Of a stretch of DNA of 64,000 bases, positions 58,798-64,000 are shown in pieces. Position 1 is the stretch's first letter. Every line of letters begins with the position of its first letter. The notes under the pieces are model-generated. The model ran no database searches, was not told the DNA's origin, and was given only the letters and a program-made list of their open reading frames with translations. A program made the position numbers and the translations under genes. Origin of the DNA: Amycolatopsis dendrobii. Lineage in GTDB: Bacteria > Actinomycetota > Actinomycetes > Mycobacteriales > Pseudonocardiaceae. The stretch lies in assembly GCF_014145675.1 (NCBI RefSeq), contig NZ_JACGZW010000018.1, positions 117,710 to 181,709 of the forward strand, read 5' to 3'.

Positions 58798-60279
58798 TCA
58801 GCGGTTGCGGGCCGCTTTTCCGCCCGCCTTCGGCTTCTGCTTCTTTTCGCGGACGCGCACATTCACCCGGACGGGACTTCCCGCGAAGCCGAACTGCTCG
58901 CGGAATTTCCGCTCGATGAACCGGCGGTAGCCGGCCTCGAGGAACCCGGTGGTGAACAGCACCAGCGTCGGCGGCCGGATGCCCGCTTGCGTCGCGAACA
59001 GCACCTTCGGCTGCTTGCCGCCGCGCACCGGCGGCGGCGTGGCCGCGACGAGGTCGGACAGCCAGCCGTTGAGCTGGCCGGTCGACACGCGCTGGTCCCA
59101 GGAGGACAGCGCCGTGCGCAGGGCGGGCGCGAGCTTGCGCACCGCGCGCCCGGTGAGCGCGGAGACGTTGACCTTCTCCGCCCACGGCACCCGCACGAGG
59201 CCGCGGTCCAGCTCGCGCACCATCGCGTACCGGCGGTCCTCGTCGACCAGGTCCCACTTGTTGAACACGAGCACGCACGCGCGGCCCGCCTCGACCACCA
59301 TCGTCAGCACCCGCAGGTCCTGTTCGGTCAGCGGTTCGGAGGCATCCAGCAGCACGAGCGCGACCTCGGCCGCGTCGATCGCGGTCTTGGTCCGCAGCGA
59401 GGCGTAGTACTCCGCGCCGTCGGCGAAGTTCACGCGCTTGCGCAGGCCCGCGGTGTCCACGAACCGCCAGACCTCGCCGTCCAGCTCGACCAGCGAGTCG
59501 ACCGGGTCGACCGTGGTGCCCGCGACCGAGTCGACCACCGAGCGCTGCTCGCCGGAAAGCCGGTTGAGCAGGCTGGACTTGCCGACGTTCGGCTTGCCGA
59601 CCAGCGCGACGCGGCGCGGCCCGGCGGTCACCGTGCACGCCTCGCGCGGCGCTTCGGGCAGCGCGGCCATGATCGAGTCGAGCAGATCGCCCGAGCTGCG
59701 CCCGTGCAGCGCGCTGACCGGATGCGGTTCGCCGAGGCCCAGCGACCACAGCGACGCCGTGTCGGCCAGCAGCCGGTCGTCGTCCACCTTGTTCGCGGCC
59801 AGCAGGACCGGCTTCTTCGACCGGCGCAGCACGCGCGCGACGGCCTCGTCGGTGGCCGTGGCCCCGACCGTCGCGTCCACCACCAGCAGCACCGCGTCCG
59901 CGGTCTGCATGGCCATCTCGGCCTGCGTCGCGACCGAGGCCTGCAAGCCGGTGGCGTCGGGCTCCCAGCCGCCGGTGTCGACGAGCGTGAACCGCCGCCC
60001 GGCCCAGAACGCGTCGTAGGCGACGCGGTCGCGGGTCACGCCCGGCACGTCCTGCACGACCGCTTCCCGGCGGCCGAGGATGCGGTTGACCAGCGTGGAC
60101 TTGCCCACGTTCGGCCTGCCGACCACGGCGAGCACCGGCTGCGCGGCGGCCGCCCGGCCGTCGGCTTCCTCGGCCTCGATCTGTGCGTCGAGCGCGGCGA
60201 ACTCGGACTCGTCCGACCAGCTTCCGTCGACTTCGCCGAGACCGTCCACCGCACTGTCGGCGGCGTCAAACCCTGTCAT
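58798..60279 (-). CDS. der: Ribosome-assembly GTPase Der (EngA)
   Basis: 493 residues with the two tandem GTPase domains unique to Der. G1 motifs are GRPNVGKS (54-61) and GKPNVGKSS (near 226); DTGGWEPD and DTAGLRKRV are the switch II motifs, NKVDDD and FNKWDLVDE the G4 motifs. A KH-like C-terminal domain follows (PKVLFATQAGIRPPTLVLF). A charged N-terminal extension (1-48) is usual in actinobacteria. Der is needed for 50S subunit assembly. ATG 60279 is preferred; a GTG 15 nt upstream directly abuts the plsC stop. Third gene of the cmk-plsC-der operon. Confidence 0.95.
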   Translation of the reverse strand: MTGFDAADSAVDGLGEVDGSWSDESEFAALDAQIEAEEADGRAAAAQPVLAVVGRPNVGKSTLVNRILGRREAVVQDVPGVTRDRVAYDAFWAGRRFTLVDTGGWEPDATGLQASVATQAEMAMQTADAVLLVVDATVGATATDEAVARVLRRSKKPVLLAANKVDDDRLLADTASLWSLGLGEPHPVSALHGRSSGDLLDSIMAALPEAPREACTVTAGPRRVALVGKPNVGKSSLLNRLSGEQRSVVDSVAGTTVDPVDSLVELDGEVWRFVDTAGLRKRVNFADGAEYYASLRTKTAIDAAEVALVLLDASEPLTEQDLRVLTMVVEAGRACVLVFNKWDLVDEDRRYAMVRELDRGLVRVPWAEKVNVSALTGRAVRKLAPALRTALSSWDQRVSTGQLNGWLSDLVAATPPPVRGGKQPKVLFATQAGIRPPTLVLFTTGFLEAGYRRFIERKFREQFGFAGSPVRVNVRVREKKQKPKAGGKAARNR

Positions 60280-60294
60280 CGTTTCCCACTTCAC

Positions 60295-60951
60295 CTACGG
60301 CGTGGCGAACCCGTGTTCGCCGCGCCAGTCGTCCAAAGCCTGCACGAGCGCCGCGAGCTGCGCGCGGAGCTCTTCGGTGCCCTGGTCCAGGCCTTTGCGG
60401 CCCGGACCGACCTTCATCGCGAACGGCTCTCCGAAGAGGACGTCCACGCGCGGGCGCCAGCGACGCTTGCCGTCGGCGGGCTTGCGCGTCCCGCGGATCG
60501 CGATCGGCAGCACGGTGGCTCCCGAAGCGCGCACGAGCCACGCCGCGCCGCGCTCGGCGGCCCCGACGTCGCCCTCGCCGCGAGTGCCTTCCGGGAAGAT
60601 CCCGACCGCCCCGCCCGCCTTGAGCACTCCGACCGCCGTGGTCAGCGGCGTCCGGTCGATCTCGCCGCGGCGGACCGGGATCTGGCCGATCGCCCGCAGG
60701 AACCGGCCTCCGATCCCGGTGAACAGCTCGGCCTTGGCCAAGAACGCGCTGCGCCGCGGAAGCATTCCGATCACGAGCTGCGGATCGACGTTCGAGCTGT
60801 GGTTCGAGATCACCAGCAGCGGCCCGTCGGCGGGCACCCGGTCCCGGCCGTGCACCCGGATCCGGAACGCCGGACGCAGATAATACCGGCCCGCCGTGCG
60901 CCCGATGTCGAGCAGGAGGCCGTTCGCCCCCTCGGGGAGGGCCCCGCTCAC
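60295..60951 (-). CDS. plsC: 1-acyl-sn-glycerol-3-phosphate acyltransferase (PlsC-like)
   Basis: 218 residues. NHSSNVDP supplies the His51-x4-Asp56 catalytic motif, FPEGTRG (119-125) the phosphate-binding motif, and VLPIAIRGT motif IV. A hydrophobic N-terminal segment may touch the membrane. It acylates lysophosphatidic acid in phospholipid synthesis. GTG 60951 overlaps the cmk stop by 4 bp; der follows immediately. Lysophospholipid acyltransferase between cmk and der is a common actinobacterial arrangement. Confidence 0.87.
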   Translation of the reverse strand: MSGALPEGANGLLLDIGRTAGRYYLRPAFRIRVHGRDRVPADGPLLVISNHSSNVDPQLVIGMLPRRSAFLAKAELFTGIGGRFLRAIGQIPVRRGEIDRTPLTTAVGVLKAGGAVGIFPEGTRGEGDVGAAERGAAWLVRASGATVLPIAIRGTRKPADGKRRWRPRVDVLFGEPFAMKVGPGRKGLDQGTEELRAQLAALVQALDDWRGEHGFATP

Positions 60952-61694
60952 CGGCTGACCCCGGCCTCGGCGGCGGCCGGTTCGGCCGGGCAGTCGCCCA
61001 GCAGGCCCCGGCCGCGGGCGAGTTCGGCCAGCGCGACGATCACCTGGTCGATGGTCAGCTCGGAGGTGTCCACCTGGACCGCGTCCCCGGCCGCGCGCAG
61101 CGGCGAGGCGGCGCGGGTGGAATCGATCCGGTCGCGGCGCTCCACCGATTCGCGGGCGGATTCGACGCTCGAGGCCCGGCCCGCCGCGGAGTCCTGGGTG
61201 TTCCGCCGCGCGGCGCGGACCTCGGCCGAGGCGGTGAGGTAGATCTTGAGCGGCGATTCCGGCGCGACGGTGGTGCCGATGTCGCGGCCCTCCACGACGA
61301 TGCCGCCCTCGTCCTCGACCGCGTCGGCGATGATCCGGCGCTGGCGGGCGACGAGCACCTCGCGCACCTGCGGGACGGCCGACACCGGCGACACCGCGCC
61401 GGTCACCTCGGGGCCGCGGATCTCGGCCGCGACGTCCTCGCCGGCCAGCCGGACGTCCGGCCGCTCCGGGTCGGTGCCGAGCGAGAAGTCGGCGTCGTGC
61501 GCGAGCGCGCCGACCGCGTGCTCGTCGGCGAGGTCGATCCCGGCGCGCAGCACGGCCAGCGTGACGACGCGGTACATCGCTCCGGTGTCGAGGTAGCGGG
61601 CGCTCAGCCGTCCGGCGAGCTTGCGCGCCACCGTGGTCTTGCCGGTTCCCGACGGGCCGTCCAGCGCGACCACCCCACGTAGGGCTCCCGTCAC
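60948..61694 (-). CDS. cmk: Cytidylate kinase
   Basis: 248 residues. P-loop GPSGTGKT (13-20), DTGAMYR (substrate site), EGRDIGTTV and FARRNTQDS-like region AARRNTQDS are diagnostic for CMP/dCMP kinases. It phosphorylates CMP and dCMP for nucleotide pools. GTG 61694 has GAGGAGA 6 nt upstream and is preferred over the GTG at 61709. First gene of the operon with plsC and der; the usual upstream scpAB and pseudouridine synthase genes are not adjacent here, as a divergent gene follows. Confidence 0.93.
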   Translation of the reverse strand: MTGALRGVVALDGPSGTGKTTVARKLAGRLSARYLDTGAMYRVVTLAVLRAGIDLADEHAVGALAHDADFSLGTDPERPDVRLAGEDVAAEIRGPEVTGAVSPVSAVPQVREVLVARQRRIIADAVEDEGGIVVEGRDIGTTVAPESPLKIYLTASAEVRAARRNTQDSAAGRASSVESARESVERRDRIDSTRAASPLRAAGDAVQVDTSELTIDQVIVALAELARGRGLLGDCPAEPAAAEAGVSR

Positions 61695-61807
61695 CGATGC
61701 TCTCCTCACGTTCGTCCCGCACTCCCAGTCCGGTTCATTCTGCCCGTAGCCGGTCCCGGCACCTCAGGCGGTGTCCGCGGCGCAATTTCAGGCGCCGCTA
61801 GACAAGC

Positions 61808-61850
61808 TAGCGTCGCTAAGCTAGCGTTGCGCTCGTTCCTAGCACTGCTA
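61808..61850. promoter_or_regulatory. Two tandem TAGC-N3-GCTA operator sites
   Basis: TAGCGTCGCTA (61808-61818) and TAGCACTGCTA (61840-61850) are perfect palindromes of the same form, with centres 32 bp apart. Further TAGC fragments lie between. They precede the DUF4267 gene by 17 bp. TetR-type regulators often use such arms; no regulator gene is adjacent inside the window. Confidence 0.6.
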
Positions 61851-61866
61851 ACAACCTGGGGTTCCC

Positions 61867-62235
61867 GTGCTGATCACCGCTTACGTCCTCGCCGCCGTCC
61901 CCGTCCTCGGCATCATCTACATCGGGTTCAACTATCTGTTCGCGCCGGCGAAGTCCGCCGCGACGTTCGGCCTGCGGGAGATCCCGACCGGATCGACGGC
62001 GTTCTTCGAGATCAAGGGGAACCGCGACATCGGCACCGGGCTGATCCTCGGCGTCGCGATGCTCGCGGGCAGCGCGCACCTGGCCGGCTGGCTGCTGCTG
62101 GCCGCGACCGTCATGCCGGTCTGCGACATGCTGATCATCCTGCGGCACAAGGGCAAGAAGGGAATGGCCTACGGAGTGCACGGCGCGACCGCCGCGTTCA
62201 TGGCCGCCACCTCGGCACTGTTCCTGCTGGGCTGA
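61867..62235 (+). CDS. DUF4267-family small membrane protein
   Basis: 122 residues, four hydrophobic helices (ITAYVLAAVPVLGIIYIGF, GLILGVAMLAGSAHLAGWL, LLLAATVMPVCDMLIIL, GATAAFMAATSALFLLG), with the conserved polar stretch AFFEIKGNRDIGTG between the first and second. Function unknown. GTG 61867 is the start. Tandem palindromes in its promoter suggest tight repression. It is 27 bp from the antiporter regulatory gene and may share a transcript. Confidence 0.8.
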   Translation: MLITAYVLAAVPVLGIIYIGFNYLFAPAKSAATFGLREIPTGSTAFFEIKGNRDIGTGLILGVAMLAGSAHLAGWLLLAATVMPVCDMLIILRHKGKKGMAYGVHGATAAFMAATSALFLLG

Positions 62236-62262
62236 ACTCCGCGAATCGGACAATGAGTTACC

Positions 62263-62754
62263 GTGGCGGACGTGAACGTCGAAGTCACCCCCCTTCCCGG
62301 AATCGGTGTCCGCAAGGACTTCGCCACCCGCGCGGGCCGCCGCATCGGCGTCGTGACCCAGCGGGACGGCAAGATCGAGCTGATCGTCTCCAAATCCGAC
62401 GATCCGGACGCCTGCCTCGCGTCGCTGCCGCTGACCGCGGACGAGGCGGGCGCGCTCTCGAACCTGCTGGGCGCGCCTCAGCTGGTGGCGCAGCTGAACG
62501 AGGAGCACCGCGAGCTGCCGGGCATCAACACGAAGCAGCTGCCGATCACCGCGGACAGCCCGTTCGACGGCCGTTCGCTCGGCGACACCGCGATGCGCAC
62601 GCGCACCAGCGTCTCGATCGTCGCGGTGATGCGGGCCGGGCAGGTGCACCCGTCGCCGACGCCGGACTTCCTCTTCACCGCGGGCGACCTGCTCGTCGTG
62701 GTCGGCACGTCCGAGGGCCTGGAAGCCGCCGCCAAGATCCTCAAGCACGGCTGA
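62263..62754 (+). CDS. khtT: KhtT-like regulatory subunit of a cation/proton antiporter
   Basis: 163 residues. An N-terminal KhtT-type domain (about 1-75: VEVTPLPGIGVRKDFATRAGRRIGVV) and a C-terminal RCK-C/TrkA-C domain (about 80-160: SLGDTAMRTRTSVSIVAVMRAG and FTAGDLLVVVGTSEGLEAA). Such proteins gate the antiporter in response to nucleotides or pH. Its stop overlaps the start of the antiporter gene (TGATG). GTG 62263 is chosen; GTG 62272 is equally placed for the conserved MNVEVTPLPGIG start. Confidence 0.85.
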   Translation: MADVNVEVTPLPGIGVRKDFATRAGRRIGVVTQRDGKIELIVSKSDDPDACLASLPLTADEAGALSNLLGAPQLVAQLNEEHRELPGINTKQLPITADSPFDGRSLGDTAMRTRTSVSIVAVMRAGQVHPSPTPDFLFTAGDLLVVVGTSEGLEAAAKILKHG

Positions 62755-63944
62755 TGGATCACACCGCACTTTCGCTGATCGAACTCGGCGCGGTCTTCTT
62801 CGTGCTCGGCGCGCTGGGCAGGCTCGCCGGCCGGATCGGCCTCTCCCCCATCCCCCTGTACCTGCTCGGCGGCCTGTGCTTCGGCTCGGGCGGCCTGATC
62901 CCGCTCGCCGACATCGGCGATTTCGCCCACCTCGCCAGCGAAATCGGCGTGGTGCTGCTGCTTCTGCTGCTCGGCCTGGAGTACTCCGCGGCCGAACTGT
63001 TCACCGGCATGCGGCGGTCGTGGACCGCGGGCCTGGTGGACATCGTGCTCAACGCCGCGCCCGGCGCCGCGGTCGCGCTGATCCTGGGCTGGGGCCCGAT
63101 CGGCGCGATCGTCATGGCGGGCGTCACGTACATCTCGTCGTCCGGGATCATCGCCAAGGTCCTCGGCGACCTCGGCAGGCTCGGCAACCGCGAAACGCCG
63201 GTGGTGCTGTCGATCCTCGTGTTCGAGGACCTCGTGATGGCGCTGTACCTGCCGATCCTCACCGCGGTCCTCGGCGGCGTCAGCCTGCTCGGCGGGCTCG
63301 AAGCGGTCGGCATCTCGCTGCTGGTGATCACCGTGGTCTTGGTGATCGCGCTCAAATTCGGCCGCTACGTGTCGGCACTGGTCGACAGCGACGACCGGGA
63401 AGTGTTCCTGCTCAAGATCCTCGGCGCGGCGCTGCTGGTGGCCGGGATCGCGTCGGCGCTGCAGGTGTCGGCGGCGGTCGGGGCGTTCCTGCTCGGCATC
63501 GCGGTGTCCGGCTCGACCGCGCACAACGCGACCCGGCTGCTGGAACCGTTGCGGGACCTGTTCGCCGCGATGTTCTTCGTGGTGTTCGGGCTGAACACCA
63601 ATCCGTCGTCGATCCCGCCGGTGCTGGGATGGGCCGCGGTGCTCGCCGTCGTCACGACCCTGACGAAGGTCGCCACCGGCTGGTGGGCCGCTCGCAGGCA
63701 GAAGATCGGACGGCTCGGCCGCGCCCGCGCTGGAGCGGCTTTGGTTGCGCGGGGCGAGTTTTCGATCGTCATCGCCGGGTTGGCGGTCACCGCTGGTGCG
63801 GTGGACGGCGAACTGGCCGCGCTGGCGACGGCTTACGTGCTGCTGATGGCGATCCTCGGGCCGACCGCCGCGCGAGTGGTCGAGCCGATCGCGAAAGCCT
63901 TGCAGCGCAAGGCAGCCTCGAAAGAAACCGTCACCGCCAACTGA
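62754..63944 (+). CDS. khtU: KhtU-like CPA2-family K+/H+ antiporter
   Basis: 396 residues with about 11-12 membrane helices, of the monovalent cation:proton antiporter-2 family. GGLCFGSGGLIPL, LLLLLGLEYSAAELF and the discontinuous helix region SSSGIIAKVLGDLGRL mark the CPA2 core; ARGEFSIVIAGLAV is near the C-terminus. There is no C-terminal RCK domain, consistent with a separate KhtT subunit encoded just upstream. It would expel potassium for protons under alkaline or electrophile stress. Confidence 0.88.
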   Translation: MDHTALSLIELGAVFFVLGALGRLAGRIGLSPIPLYLLGGLCFGSGGLIPLADIGDFAHLASEIGVVLLLLLLGLEYSAAELFTGMRRSWTAGLVDIVLNAAPGAAVALILGWGPIGAIVMAGVTYISSSGIIAKVLGDLGRLGNRETPVVLSILVFEDLVMALYLPILTAVLGGVSLLGGLEAVGISLLVITVVLVIALKFGRYVSALVDSDDREVFLLKILGAALLVAGIASALQVSAAVGAFLLGIAVSGSTAHNATRLLEPLRDLFAAMFFVVFGLNTNPSSIPPVLGWAAVLAVVTTLTKVATGWWAARRQKIGRLGRARAGAALVARGEFSIVIAGLAVTAGAVDGELAALATAYVLLMAILGPTAARVVEPIAKALQRKAASKETVTAN

Positions 63945-63962
63945 CGTCGTGACTGGGCAGAC

Positions 63963-64000
63963 GGTCCGTGAAGGACTCCTTGAGGGAATGGGATTCCCTC
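63963..64000. repeat. Dispersed palindromic element cut by the window end
   Basis: The sequence at 63963-63989 is the inverted counterpart of the half-copy at 52752. The end shows GAGGGAAT and ATTCCCTC as an inner inverted repeat (63982-64000), so the full element is probably a long palindrome running past the window. Confidence 0.6.

Noticed and set aside
58669..61242. Open frame of about 850 codons antisense to der, plsC and cmk
   Set aside because: Shadow of three well-recognised housekeeping genes.

Overview
The window comes from a very high-GC actinobacterium. Codon third positions are almost always G or C, GTG starts are common, and neighbouring genes often overlap by 4 bp (GTGA or ATGA). 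Gene families such as a mycothiol-dependent maleylpyruvate isomerase-like protein, a Pls/PosA-type NRPS, a MAB_1171c-type protein and DUF5682/DUF5691 point to Pseudonocardiaceae. Amycolatopsis is the best guess from gene content and style, not from a search. No tRNA, rRNA, CRISPR array, transposase or phage gene was seen.

Layout. (1) 1-4016: the end of a thiamine-diphosphate enzyme (transketolase/pyruvate dehydrogenase E1-like), a convergent alcohol dehydrogenase plus aldehyde dehydrogenase operon, and its likely GntR/FCD regulator with a palindromic operator. (2) 4157-13605: secreted and envelope genes (small secreted proteins, a trypsin-like protease, a transglycosylase-like protein, a Tat-exported PHP metallohydrolase, an alpha/beta hydrolase). 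They are separated by long gene-free stretches, two of which hold tandem repeats (about 92 bp and about 120 bp). (3) 13777-16496: a 2H phosphoesterase and an XRE / ImmA-type protease / membrane protein operon with a likely operator. (4) 16623-21519: an envelope sugar locus with an epimerase, a GT-C + GT2 fusion glycosyltransferase, a GtrA-type flippase and a well-conserved UDP-sulfoquinovose synthase. (5) 21626-28794: a tightly overlapping five-gene operon (SWIM, DUF5691, MoxR ATPase, DUF5682, VWA) of unknown function.

(6) 28916-33759: MerR, AraC and VOC genes, a mycothiol-type enzyme and a Baeyer-Villiger-type flavin monooxygenase. (7) 33871-43242: an almost complete oxidative hexuronate pathway. 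It has a secreted PL8 polysaccharide lyase, ketoglutarate semialdehyde dehydrogenase, an uncharacterised protein, glucarate dehydratase, 5-keto-4-deoxyglucarate dehydratase, an IclR regulator and uronate dehydrogenase. Uronic acid would be oxidised to glucarate, dehydrated twice with decarboxylation, and oxidised to 2-oxoglutarate. (8) 43284-47900: a hydroxyquinol pathway with an AraC regulator, a maleylacetate reductase/hydroxyquinol dioxygenase fusion and a flavin aromatic hydroxylase. (9) 47902-52505: two tandem Tat-exported GH95-like hydrolases. (10) 53156-64000: an M1 peptidase, the Pls/PosA NRPS-like membrane protein with a hidden upstream reading frame, the cmk-plsC-der housekeeping operon, and a DUF4267 / KhtT / KhtU-type cation antiporter group.

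Non-coding DNA is unusually rich in ordered structure: palindromic triplets phased at 30 bp at two loci, a 24-bp perfect hairpin, dispersed 27-bp elements, tandem operators, and degenerate copies of a gene's own 5' end upstream of that gene.
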